A stretch of 10,841 nt of DNA from Victivallales bacterium (GTDB lineage Bacteria; Verrucomicrobiota; Lentisphaeria; Oligosphaerales; Lenti-02). The stretch covers positions 1 to 10,841 of the forward strand of contig JABGQJ010000215.1 of NCBI GenBank assembly GCA_018648945.1. Reading direction: 5' to 3'. The translations under genes were made by a program, and so were the position numbers. Positions 4,054-10,765 of this stretch are shown here, in pieces; positions within the stretch are counted from its first letter, which is position 1, and the number at the start of each line of letters is the position of its first letter. The notes under the pieces are model-generated. The model ran no database searches. It was not told the origin of the DNA and was given only the letters and a program-made list of their open reading frames with translations.

Positions 4054-5130
4054 ATGGGTGCATATGGCCAGATCATGGCGCCCGTGGCGGACCACCCGGA
4101 CCGGATCGCTGCGTGCTCGCAGCGTGACAAGGACGGGGAGCCGGCGTGCGAGATGGAGCATGAGGTCTCCAGGACGCTGGTGGGCACGCTGCCGGCGGGG
4201 ACGCGGATCGCGTTCTGCCGGCCGGGTGGGGAAGGCCGCCGGACGGGGCGCATCGTCAGCCAGCCGGCGGAGTTCTGCTACCGGGTGGCGGCGGACGATG
4301 GCAAGGGCGACCACCATCTGGACACGGGCCTGGTGGCGGTGCTGTGGGCCTCGCATGATGTGGCGGTCCTGGGGAAGACGAAGATCGAGACGAAACCAGA
4401 ACCTGAAACTGAGGGCAAATCGATGACGAAGCATACGACGGGACCGAATCGGACGGATGATCATTGGCGGGAGTTCGTGGGCCGGGTGATCGACCTGGTG
4501 GACAATCACGGACGTCTGCTGAAAGAGGCGCTGGCAGAAGCCAACAAGGAGCTGGGGTGCAAGCATACGCCTACCTCGTACCGGTCGGCGGCGAAGCGGC
4601 TGGCGATGGCCGCGACGACGACCAGGGGGGAGCTGGTGAGCCGGGCACGGCGGAGACCGAAGAAGGGGAAGGGAAGTGGACGGAGTGGACCGAGTGGGGA
4701 CAGTGGACCCAGTGGGGCGGGGGCCGCCGGGACGGAAGATGCCGAGCTGGTGCTCGGCGCGCCCAGGGGGGAGGACATCGCGAAGCTGGCGCGGCAGATC
4801 GTGGCGGGGGTGGAGAGCGAGATCCAGGGCGGGAGCGTGGCGCTGCCGGAGGACCTGGTGGCGGACCTGGCAAAGGGGATGCCGATGGACGCGGAGCTCA
4901 GGCGGCGGGTGGAGAGGCATGCCTGCCACCTGATGGCGGCGTACATGCGGGGCCGGGAGTCCCGGCCGGCGGACGTTGGCGTGCTGCCGCCGACGGGGAC
5001 GGAGCCGGACGGTCCGGTCTATATGATCTCCCAGACCATCGGTCTGCTGATGGGGCGGGCGAAGCCGTATCTCGACGCGGTGGCGACTCTGCAACAGACT
5101 CGGACGGAGTTGCTGGAGGCGGGCGAGTGA
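4054..5130 (+). CDS. Multi-part early-operon protein with tandem-repeat linker
   Basis: This is a 358-residue protein of unknown family. Part 1 (residues 1-112) looks beta-rich with several Cys. An acidic, Pro-rich linker (KTKIETKPEPETEG, about 113-122) follows. Part 2 (about 124-190) is helical and HTH-like (DDHWREFVGRVIDLVDNHG ... TSYRSAAKRLAMAA). A basic RRRPKKGKG segment leads into a Gly/Ser linker (about 208-222) encoded by a 9-base tandem repeat. Part 3 (about 230-358) is helical. The ATG at 4054 is 1 base after the previous stop, with GGGAGG 8 bases ahead. An internal ATG at 4423 with GAGGG 6 bases upstream falls right at the first linker, so parts 2+3 may also be made separately, or two ancestral genes have fused. 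The stop overlaps the next start (GTGA). It is possibly a DNA-binding protein, given part 2 and the basic stretch. Confidence 0.75.
   Translation: MGAYGQIMAPVADHPDRIAACSQRDKDGEPACEMEHEVSRTLVGTLPAGTRIAFCRPGGEGRRTGRIVSQPAEFCYRVAADDGKGDHHLDTGLVAVLWASHDVAVLGKTKIETKPEPETEGKSMTKHTTGPNRTDDHWREFVGRVIDLVDNHGRLLKEALAEANKELGCKHTPTSYRSAAKRLAMAATTTRGELVSRARRRPKKGKGSGRSGPSGDSGPSGAGAAGTEDAELVLGAPRGEDIAKLARQIVAGVESEIQGGSVALPEDLVADLAKGMPMDAELRRRVERHACHLMAAYMRGRESRPADVGVLPPTGTEPDGPVYMISQTIGLLMGRAKPYLDAVATLQQTRTELLEAGE
4676..4720 (+). repeat. Degenerate 9-base tandem repeat inside a gene
   Basis: Five consecutive 9-mers begin with GTGG: GTGGACGGA, GTGGACCGA, GTGGGGACA, GTGGACCCA, GTGGGGCGG. Because the unit is a multiple of 3 the frame is kept, and it encodes a Gly/Ser/Pro linker (SGRSGPSGDSGPSG). 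Such GTGGAC-type tandems also occur outside genes in some environmental genomes. Confidence 0.65.
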
Positions 5131-5531
5131 GGACGCGGACGGATAATCTGACGAGCAGTGTCACCCATGTCGAGGTGGAGCTGATGCCGGCGGAGAGCCT
5201 GGCGATCGGCAAGGCGCTGGAGCAGGTCTATGGCGCGCACCAGCTCGAGTGCGAGTGCCGGCGGGTGGGGCTGGTGCTCCTCTCCCAGCGCAAGCGGGGG
5301 CGCGTGCTCCAGACGGTCAAGCTCCGGGAGCTGCCGGTGACGATGACGGCCCTGGTGGTTGGGATCCGCCGGTGCGCGAAGCCGGGCACGCAGCGCGGCG
5401 GGCTGGCGCTGGATCTCGCCGATGGGTTGGCCGGCGCACGAGTGCAGGCGGTGTTGGATGGAGACTGCCAGGGAATGTGGGTGACCTGGGAAGACGGGGT
5501 TAGGCAGAACGCGGAGGATTTGACAGCGTGA
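5127..5531 (+). CDS. Conserved-looking early protein, unknown function
   Basis: This 134-residue soluble protein starts with GTG at 5127, overlapping the previous stop (GTGA), with GGAGG 7 bases ahead. It reads as an alpha/beta protein: strand THVEVELM, helix ESLAIGKALEQVYG (about 23-36), then CECRRVGLVLLSQRKRG (41-57), a central hydrophobic stretch TMTALVVGIRR, and a C-terminal GMWVTWEDGVR. The five Cys (C42, C44, C83, C114 and surroundings) do not make an obvious zinc motif. I do not recognise the family. Its stop overlaps the start of the ribbon-helix-helix gene, so the two are translationally coupled. The frame is open upstream to 4464, but there it is only the shadow of the preceding gene. 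Confidence 0.72.
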   Translation: MRTRTDNLTSSVTHVEVELMPAESLAIGKALEQVYGAHQLECECRRVGLVLLSQRKRGRVLQTVKLRELPVTMTALVVGIRRCAKPGTQRGGLALDLADGLAGARVQAVLDGDCQGMWVTWEDGVRQNAEDLTA

Positions 5532-5845
5532 GCACGATTTGTGGCCACAAACGGGCGGAGTTGGAGGCGTTGCTGGGGCTGGAGCGCGATGTGACGGTGA
5601 AGGTGCGCACGCCCCTGGACCTGGTGGAGATCGTCGATCGGCATGTGGAGGCGACGGGCGAGAGCCGCGCGGCCTTTATCCGCCGGGCGATGGTCGAGAT
5701 GATGATCATCGATGGGATCCGGGCGGAGGCGGCGAGGGTGAGGGGGATCGATACCAAGGTGCTGTTCCCGTATACGCCGGGGAAGCCGGAGGGGGAAGCC
5801 ACGAACGGCACGAACGGCACGAAGGAGACAGAAGATGATGAATGA
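5528..5845 (+). CDS. Ribbon-helix-helix DNA-binding protein
   Basis: This 105-residue protein has an MetJ/Arc/CopG-type fold in its middle: a strand with alternating residues (DVTVKVRT, 21-28), helix A (LDLVEIVDRHVEATG, 30-44) and helix B (SRAAFIRRAMVEMMI, 46-60). The GES turn between the helices is typical. Such proteins bind DNA as dimers through the strand, as phage regulators or antitoxins. I see no toxin partner next to it. GTG at 5528 overlaps the previous stop (GTGA). The C-terminal tail (ATNGTNGTKETEDDE) is coded by a 9-base tandem repeat, and the last repeat unit supplies the ribosome binding site of the next gene, which starts inside this one (11-base overlap). It is a plausible second-tier regulator of the early operon. 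Confidence 0.8.
   Translation: MSTICGHKRAELEALLGLERDVTVKVRTPLDLVEIVDRHVEATGESRAAFIRRAMVEMMIIDGIRAEAARVRGIDTKVLFPYTPGKPEGEATNGTNGTKETEDDE
5800..5826 (+). repeat. CACGAACGG tandem repeat, three units, carrying a ribosome binding site
   Basis: CACGAACGG occurs at 5800-5808 and 5809-5817, followed by CACGAAGGA at 5818-5826. The changed third unit creates AAGGAG (5822-5827), the Shine-Dalgarno of the gene at 5835. The sequence ACGGCACGAAG here also occurs at 3393-3403 in the leader of the zinc-motif gene. Confidence 0.65.
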
Positions 5846-6200
5846 CCCATGGCTATGGATCAACATGGGGTTGTTGGGGGTGGTGGCGTACCTCGGGCTT
5901 GGCCTGGTGGAGCGCTGGATGGAGAGGGCCAAGGCGTCTATGAGGGCGTGCCGGGACGAGTGCATCGATGACATCCGGCGGGAGTCGGGCGAGCCATGCC
6001 TCGGCTGTAGCGCCTGGCTGTGCGGCTGGCTCTGCGACGAGCCGGCGGACAATTGCCCGTACCTCGAGCGGCTGGTGCGCGAGTGCCGGGTCTGCGGGTG
6101 CACGGACGGGGACTGCCAGGGCTGCATCGAGCGGACGGGCGAGGCCTGCCACTGGGTGGAGTGGGATCTGTGCAGCGCGTGTGTGGGAGGGGATGGATGA
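5835..6200 (+). CDS. Membrane-anchored Cys-rich zinc-ribbon-like protein
   Basis: This 121-residue protein has a hydrophobic N-terminus (residues 6-25, WLWINMGLLGVVAYLGLGLV), probably a membrane anchor. It contains 15 Cys, mostly after residue 55. The C-terminal block C84-x2-C87-x-C89, C94-x2-C97, C105-H106-W107, C113-x2-C116 (CRVCGCTDGDCQGC ... CHWVEWDLCSAC) belongs to a motif I recognise from many phage and plasmid proteins (CRVCGCT ... C.WVE.DLCS.C), a presumed small zinc-binding module. The middle part (CLGCSAWLCGWLC) adds a second possible site. The start at 5835 has AAGGAG 7 bases ahead and overlaps the previous gene by 11 bases; the stop overlaps the next start (ATGA). The combination of a TM anchor with this motif is less usual. 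Function unknown. Confidence 0.8.
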   Translation: MMNDPWLWINMGLLGVVAYLGLGLVERWMERAKASMRACRDECIDDIRRESGEPCLGCSAWLCGWLCDEPADNCPYLERLVRECRVCGCTDGDCQGCIERTGEACHWVEWDLCSACVGGDG

Positions 6201-6559
6201 ACTCTGTACATGACCAACTCAGAGCCGACGTGCATCGCCGGGCTGGCGTCGATCTCGGCACCGCCTCGATTGCCGACTTGCGACGGTCGGAGTGGTCTCC
6301 CGAGTTCGAGCAGTTGATGCGGAACCGGCTGGCCATGGGGGCCATGCGGTATGGACGGCTGCATGCGGTCGGCAAGCCTGCCTATGACCGCGTGCCGAGC
6401 ATGGCCCGGCGACTCCAGCAGTATGCGGAGACGGGCAATCTGGAACTGTTGGTGGACGTGGCCAATCTCTGCCTCCTCGAATTCGAGGAGGGCGAACACC
6501 CCAAGCGGCATTTCAACGCCATCGACGATGGCGAACACGTGGAGACGAAACGCACATGA
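6197..6559 (+). CDS. Conserved phage-type helical protein
   Basis: This 120-residue protein has a segment (residues 40-113) containing LAMGAMRYGRL, KPAYDRVPSMARRLQQYAETGNLELLVDVANLCLLEFEEG and HPKRHFNAIDDGEH. I recognise this as a pattern widespread in phage and prophage hypothetical proteins. The acidic helix (LVDVANLCLLEFEEG) resembles the metal-binding helices of all-alpha nucleotide pyrophosphohydrolases (MazG-like). A role in nucleotide metabolism is therefore possible, but the match is a resemblance only. The N-terminal ~35 residues vary in such proteins. The ATG at 6197 overlaps the previous stop (ATGA) and has GGGAGG just ahead; its own stop overlaps the next start (ATGA). Cytoplasmic, no membrane segment. 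Confidence 0.78.
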   Translation: MNSVHDQLRADVHRRAGVDLGTASIADLRRSEWSPEFEQLMRNRLAMGAMRYGRLHAVGKPAYDRVPSMARRLQQYAETGNLELLVDVANLCLLEFEEGEHPKRHFNAIDDGEHVETKRT

Positions 6560-7368
6560 ACGACGATAGTCGACAGTTGACGCTCGAGAGCATGACGCTG
6601 ATGGAGCGGGCGCGGGGCGGGGTGGTGCCGAGCACACTGGAAGGCTGCACGCAGCTGCTGCTGGCCTGCGGGCGGGTGGAGAAAGCGGCGGCAGCGATCC
6701 GCTGGGTCGCGATCGCGGCGGCCAAACAGTGTCCGGAGCTGGCGGAAGCGGCAACGGGCCGTGGCCGGAAGTCGCCCTGGGTGGAATGGGTGAAGACGAA
6801 TTACGAGGAGTATGGGAACGCGAACCATATCCACCATATGGGGCAGGTGGGAGACCTGCTGATCCGCTCCCTTAAAGTGTGTTTCAATGAAACACTGTTT
6901 AGCCTGGCCTTCGGCAAGCTGATCTGCGTGGCGCGGCTGCCGGACCATCTGCTGCCCCGGTTCCTGGAACGGGTGGCGGTGCAGGAACTGCCGGTGCCCA
7001 CGGTCCGGAAGCATGTGAATGCCTGGCTGGAGGCGGCGGGAGAGCCGGCCATCGAGTTGGAGGGGGAGGGGGGCAAGGACCCGAAGCCGCCGAAGCACCA
7101 GGCCGACTTTCTGGATGTGCTGTTCGGGGAGGTGGAGTGTCCGGAGGGCGAGGAGCTGTACCACCAGGTGGAGGAACGGCTGCACCGGGTGGACCTGCCG
7201 GGGACGGCGGCGACGCTGACGCGGTCGCTCTGCGTGGCCAATGCGGCGCTGGACCGGATGGCCGAGGAGGCGAGCGCGGCCGACCTGGCCCCCTTCGCCC
7301 AGAACTTCGAGGCGCTCCTGGTGCACACGCGGCACGCGATCGCGGAGAAGACGGGGATCACGGAGTAG
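6556..7368 (+). CDS. Helical early protein upstream of the transposase, unknown function
   Basis: This 270-residue soluble protein is mainly helical. Residues 25-85 (STLEGCTQLLLACGRVEKAAAAIRW ... GRKSPWVEWVKTNYEEYG) recall DUF3102-type phage proteins, in which a Lys/Gly-rich turn before a Trp-containing helix precedes a DNA-binding segment, but the resemblance is faint. A charged, Pro-rich linker (ELEGEGGKDPKPPKHQ, about 167-183) separates a C-terminal helical domain (about 185-270). It is coupled by ATGA to the gene before and lies 2 bases before the transposase, so it is co-expressed with it; a role in transposition or replication is possible. An AT-rich palindrome (6879-6895) lies inside the gene and codes for VCFNET. 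Confidence 0.75.
   Translation: MNDDSRQLTLESMTLMERARGGVVPSTLEGCTQLLLACGRVEKAAAAIRWVAIAAAKQCPELAEAATGRGRKSPWVEWVKTNYEEYGNANHIHHMGQVGDLLIRSLKVCFNETLFSLAFGKLICVARLPDHLLPRFLERVAVQELPVPTVRKHVNAWLEAAGEPAIELEGEGGKDPKPPKHQADFLDVLFGEVECPEGEELYHQVEERLHRVDLPGTAATLTRSLCVANAALDRMAEEASAADLAPFAQNFEALLVHTRHAIAEKTGITE
6879..6895. promoter_or_regulatory. Perfect AT-rich palindrome inside a coding region
   Basis: GTGTTTCA (6879-6886), one A, TGAAACAC (6888-6895). The 30 bases around it (about 6871-6900) are clearly richer in A/T than the rest of the operon. It could be an operator or an internal control site, comparable in idea to the internal sites of Mu. One such palindrome in 10 kb is not far from chance expectation. 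Confidence 0.3.
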
Positions 7369-7370
7369 CG

Positions 7371-9485
7371 ATGCCTTACCTGCTTGCCCAACCCAAGGCC
7401 GAGGCCAAGACCGAGACGCTGCCGGCAGTGCCGGACAGCCGGCAGGTGACGGGGCTGGATGCGGTGGTGGTGGCTCTGCCGGCGTTGCGCGAGCCGCAGT
7501 TGCCGGCCAAGCCGGTGACGAAGAGCGAGGCGCTGGAACTGGTCAGGGCCAAGCCGGCGGGCGGGCCGCCACCGAAGTACGGGCGGGAAGCGAACGAGAG
7601 GTGGCGGTTTCTGAAGTCGGTCCAGGAGCATCTGAAGGACGGTGAGTGCGAATCGATCCGGGAGGCGTGCGAGCACATTGTGATCCTGCATCGGGACGAT
7701 TACGAGATCCTCGGGGCGAAGAAGCTGGCGACGGCCAAGAAGGCGCGGAGCAACTACAACAACTGGATGACTCTGCTGGGGACGCACGCAAACGGCAGGC
7801 CGAACTGGGACAATGTGGCCGGGCTGATGCCCCGATACGCGCGGGGCGAGCGGGGGCGGGCGGGAGACCCGCTGTGCTGGGAGGTGCTGGCGGGGATCTT
7901 CGAGGAGCAGAGCGGCATCAAGTTGGCCCACGCCCATCGGCTGATGGAGGTGGCGGCGAGGCGGTCGAACATCCCGGCGAACGAGATCCCGAGTGCCTCG
8001 CAGGTACAGCGGTGGTATCGCGAGCATGCCTCCCCGGCGCAGATTGCGTTTGCCCGGAAGGGCGAGGTGCACGCGCTGAATCGCCTGATCGGGCATGTGC
8101 ACCGGGACTGGAGCAAGGTGGCGCCGAACAAGTGCTGGTTCGCGGACCATCATCGCTGCGACATCTTCGTGAAGATCCCGGACGGCAAGGGTGGATGGAA
8201 GGCGGACCGGCCCTGGCTGACTGGATGGATGGACGCGAAGAGCTGGGCGTTGCTGGGCTGGGCTATCCGGATGGACGAACCGAATACGCTGGTGGTCATG
8301 CAGACGCTGCTGGACGCGATCTGGCGCAATGGGATGCATTGCGCCACGACGCTCTACACGGACAATGGCAAGGACTTCCTGGCCATGGGGCTGGGGACGC
8401 CGTACGTATCTCCCACGGGTGCCGAACTGACGTGCCTGCCTGACCTGGGCGTGACGCGGGTGATCCGGAGCAAGCCGTACAATGGGCGGGCGAAGCCGAT
8501 CGAGCGTCTGTTCGGGATCTTCTGCGAGCATTTTGCCAAGGTCTGGCCGAGCTACACGGGCAACACTCCCTCCGCCCGGCCGGACAAGGCGCATTACTAC
8601 CACGGCAATCCGGATGAGCTGCCGACGCTGGGCCAGCTGGTGGCCTTCTTCCGCGAGTGGTTGCCGGCGTACCACGCCCGGCCGAACAAGGGCAAGATCC
8701 TGGACGGAAAGACCCCGGCGAAGGTGTGGACGGCGGGACCCGGCGGACCGCAACTGTCGATCGGGCAACTGAAGCTGGGTCTCTGTCTGCCGGTGGATGT
8801 GCGGACGGTGGGGCCTGGCGGCTCGATCCGGATCAGCAATCTGTTCTTCCAGTCGCGGAAGCTGTGGTCGATTATCGGGCAGAAGGTGGTGATCCGGGTG
8901 GACGGTCTGCACGGCCGGGCCTGGGCGTGCAAGCTGGACGGGGAACCGATCACCGAGCTGGAGCTGATCCCCCAGGCGGCGGCGATCGCGGAGACGGCGG
9001 AGGAGAAGGCGGTGCTGGCCACGCTGTTGCGCGAGCAGGAGCTGCATCGGCAGGCGTTCGAGGCGGCGGTGCAGGAGAGCACGGGGGGGCTGGTTGGTCT
9101 GGCCGCCATCGAGATCCTGCAGATCGACTTCTCGAAGCCCTACCAGATCGAGGAGGTGGGGCGGGTGAGGTCGGTGAAGGGACCTGGTCACACGTTCGTG
9201 CGGAAGATCGCTCGGCAGGGAGAGACGCATACGGGGTTCGCGCTGCCGAAGGGACAGGATGCAGACGCCGTGCAGGCTCCCGGAAACGGGGTTGCAGAGC
9301 GGTTGCAGAAGCCGCGTATAGACGAGGCAGAGGCGCGGGAGCTGGCGGAGTACCGGGAGAAGCTGAACCGGTCGCGGCAGGTAAAGGACGACGGGCCGGC
9401 GGAAGATGGCGGGGGCATGAGCCTGGCCAGCTTCCAGGCGGCGCTACATAGAGCACGCAAGCAAGAGGGCGACGACGATGAGTAA
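7371..9485 (+). CDS. A: MuA-like DDE transposase
   Basis: This 704-residue protein (Mu A has 663) is the strand-transfer transposase. The catalytic triad is visible: D259 in WFADHHRCDIFV, D331 in LYTDNGKDF and E378 in NGRAKPIERLFG. Spacing of 71 and 46 residues lies close to that of MuA (D269, D336, E392). DHH followed by RPWLTGWMDAKSWALLGW is typical of the Mu/Tn7-B group. Residues ~60-230 are helical and should hold the end-binding HTH domains; SASQVQRWYREH (about 207-218) closes that part. Residues ~461-527 form the Mu-type C-terminal beta-barrel (LPVDVRTVGPGGSIRIS ... GQKVVIRVDG). A charged helical tail ends in SLASFQAALHRARKQEGDDDE, expected to contact the B ATPase. The start at 7371 is 2 bases after the previous stop, with GGAG 5 bases ahead; the stop overlaps the B start by 8 bases. 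The large antisense frames here are shadows. Confidence 0.95.
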   Translation: MPYLLAQPKAEAKTETLPAVPDSRQVTGLDAVVVALPALREPQLPAKPVTKSEALELVRAKPAGGPPPKYGREANERWRFLKSVQEHLKDGECESIREACEHIVILHRDDYEILGAKKLATAKKARSNYNNWMTLLGTHANGRPNWDNVAGLMPRYARGERGRAGDPLCWEVLAGIFEEQSGIKLAHAHRLMEVAARRSNIPANEIPSASQVQRWYREHASPAQIAFARKGEVHALNRLIGHVHRDWSKVAPNKCWFADHHRCDIFVKIPDGKGGWKADRPWLTGWMDAKSWALLGWAIRMDEPNTLVVMQTLLDAIWRNGMHCATTLYTDNGKDFLAMGLGTPYVSPTGAELTCLPDLGVTRVIRSKPYNGRAKPIERLFGIFCEHFAKVWPSYTGNTPSARPDKAHYYHGNPDELPTLGQLVAFFREWLPAYHARPNKGKILDGKTPAKVWTAGPGGPQLSIGQLKLGLCLPVDVRTVGPGGSIRISNLFFQSRKLWSIIGQKVVIRVDGLHGRAWACKLDGEPITELELIPQAAAIAETAEEKAVLATLLREQELHRQAFEAAVQESTGGLVGLAAIEILQIDFSKPYQIEEVGRVRSVKGPGHTFVRKIARQGETHTGFALPKGQDADAVQAPGNGVAERLQKPRIDEAEARELAEYREKLNRSRQVKDDGPAEDGGGMSLASFQAALHRARKQEGDDDE

Positions 9486-9527
9486 GAAGAACATCAACAT
9501 CTCGCTGGAGCAGTTCCAGGCGGCGCT
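9432..9527. repeat. 14-base duplicate at the A/B junction
   Basis: TTCCAGGCGGCGCT occurs at 9432-9445 (end of gene A) and at 9514-9527 (start of gene B), in the same reading frame relative to each protein. Both encode FQAAL within a longer similarity: SLASFQAALHRARKQEG at the A C-terminus and SLEQFQAALVKYRAEG at the B N-terminus. Confidence 0.7.
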
Positions 9528-10524
9528 GGTGAAGTACCGGGCCGAGGGGCGGGCGACGGAGGCGGAGGCAGAACTGGTCGAGTGGCTGTGGGGCTATGCC
9601 CATGGCGAGCTGGAGGGCGATCCGGATGCGGTGGCGGACCTGCTCGGGATGGACTGGACCACGATCTACCGGGTCTGGCGCGGGACGTATCCGGCGGGGC
9701 TGACGAACTTCTCCGAGCAGGTGGCAAACCTGAAGCGGCGGCTGGCGGAAGGCCGGGTAACGGAGTTCGGGAAGACGCCGGTTACGGAACGGATCTGGGA
9801 AGCCCTGGACTATGCGCGGGACTACTCGGCGGCGGTGCTGGTCTGCGGTCCCACGGGGGCGAGCAAGACGGCGACGCTGCTGGAGTGGGCGAAGCAGAAC
9901 AACCACGGGCGAAGCGTCTACGTGCGGATCCCGTCGAGCTGCACGCGAGCGAAGCTGGTCCGGCGTATTGCCAAGGCGATGGGGATGAGCACCCGGCGCA
10001 AGGACACGACGGCGATGGAGGACAGCATCCACAAGGCGATGAACCGCCGGAAGATCCTGATCCTGGACGAGGGCGCCCATACGCTGAAGGACAGCCGGAA
10101 GGCGGGGGAGCCGTTGCTCGAGTTTGCCCGCGATCTGTTCGACGAGGAGCATTGCGCGGTGGTGATCGTGCTGACCCACAGTTCGTGGGGCGCGATGACG
10201 CACGGGGCGCAGGCCGACATCCTGGAGCAGTGGGTGGGGCGGATCTCCCACCGGGTGATCATCCCGCCGGACAAGGTGTTCAAGGTCGAGGTGGAGCAGA
10301 TGATCCGGCTGTATGGCGGGGTGGAACCGACGCCGGAGATCTACAAGCTCTGCGCGGCGGTGGCCAAGAGCAACGAGGGACGCCTCCGGACGCTCTGCGA
10401 GGATCTGCGCCAGGCGGCCTCGGTGGCGCGTGAGGAGGGCGTGGAGCTGACGGCACTGCACCTCCGGCTGGCCAGGGCGCTCCGGGAACGGGGCGGGAGC
10501 TGGGACGACGAGGAGGTGGCGTAG
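9478..10524 (+). CDS. B: MuB-like AAA+ target-selection ATPase
   Basis: This 348-residue protein (Mu B has 312) is the ATP-dependent DNA-binding partner that delivers target DNA to the transposase. An N-terminal HTH (about residues 50-71, AVADLLGMDWTTIYRVWRGTY) matches the Cro-like domain of MuB and argues against a TniB or TnsC type. The Walker A motif is G124-PTGASK-T131, Walker B is ILILDE (193-198), a sensor-1 strand is VVIVLTHSS (228-236), and NEGRLRTL (299-306) may give a sensor-2 arginine. The C-terminal helices (about 285-340) match the region in MuB that contacts DNA. The ATG at 9478 overlaps the transposase stop by 8 bases, with AGAGGG about 8 bases ahead. Residues 9-24 resemble the transposase tail. 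The stop is 1 base before the next start. Confidence 0.93.
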   Translation: MSKKNINISLEQFQAALVKYRAEGRATEAEAELVEWLWGYAHGELEGDPDAVADLLGMDWTTIYRVWRGTYPAGLTNFSEQVANLKRRLAEGRVTEFGKTPVTERIWEALDYARDYSAAVLVCGPTGASKTATLLEWAKQNNHGRSVYVRIPSSCTRAKLVRRIAKAMGMSTRRKDTTAMEDSIHKAMNRRKILILDEGAHTLKDSRKAGEPLLEFARDLFDEEHCAVVIVLTHSSWGAMTHGAQADILEQWVGRISHRVIIPPDKVFKVEVEQMIRLYGGVEPTPEIYKLCAAVAKSNEGRLRTLCEDLRQAASVAREEGVELTALHLRLARALRERGGSWDDEEVA

Positions 10525-10525
10525 G

Positions 10526-10762
10526 ATGGGTACTTGGCGGGACCATGCACGGCCCATCATCGCGGCCGTGATCGCGGAGCACCAGGGCGAGACGAAGCGC
10601 GAGGTCCGGCGGGCGCTGCGTGATGCGTATCCATACGGCGAGCGCAAGTACCATCCCTACCGAATCTGGTGCAGCGAGGTGAACCGGCAGCTGCGGATCG
10701 CGTTCGCGCCGGAAGACGTAACCGAGGGGCTTCCGCTCTTCGAGACCAATAACAAGGAGTAG
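10526..10762 (+). CDS. Small conserved basic protein
   Basis: This 78-residue protein reads MGTWRDHARPIIAAVIAEHQ, then KREVRRALRDAYPYGERKYHPYRIWCSEVNRQLR. I recognise this pattern (WRDHARPII ... ALR.AYP.GER.YHPYK.W..E..RQ) from short conserved hypothetical proteins found in many phages and bacteria; the biochemical role is not known to me. It is basic and helical, with one Cys and no membrane segment, and could bind nucleic acid. AGGAGGT (10511-10517), a canonical Shine-Dalgarno, lies 8 bases before the ATG inside the end of gene B, and the ATG is 1 base after the B stop. The last residues (GLPLFETNNKE) are acidic. Confidence 0.82.
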   Translation: MGTWRDHARPIIAAVIAEHQGETKREVRRALRDAYPYGERKYHPYRIWCSEVNRQLRIAFAPEDVTEGLPLFETNNKE

Positions 10763-10765
10763 ATG

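Noticed and set aside
3805..5094. Antisense open frame of 429 codons
   Set aside because: Arg/Pro/His-rich shadow of the two-TM gene and the 358-residue gene, with no credible start signal seen.
5228..6754. Antisense open frame of 508 codons
   Set aside because: It covers four well-spaced sense genes with overlapping starts and ribosome binding sites; its product is low-complexity Ser/Pro/Arg/His.
6801..9230. Antisense open frame of 809 codons on the minus strand over the transposase gene
   Set aside because: Its composition (very rich in Arg, Pro, His, Gln, Leu) is what the complement of a high-GC gene gives. The sense strand has the clear DDE transposase with conserved motifs.
7371..10524. 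Tn7/Tn5053-type transposon (TnsB/TnsC or TniA/TniB) instead of a Mu-like phage
   Set aside because: The ATPase has the N-terminal HTH of MuB, and the pair is preceded by a divergent repressor/ner-type switch and many small phage-like genes. No TnsA, TniQ/TnsD or resolvase gene is seen. Not fully excluded without the flanks.
8950..10647. Antisense open frame of 565 codons over the end of A and all of B
   Set aside because: The sense strand encodes the B ATPase with Walker motifs; the antisense product is Arg/Pro/His-rich with no domain.
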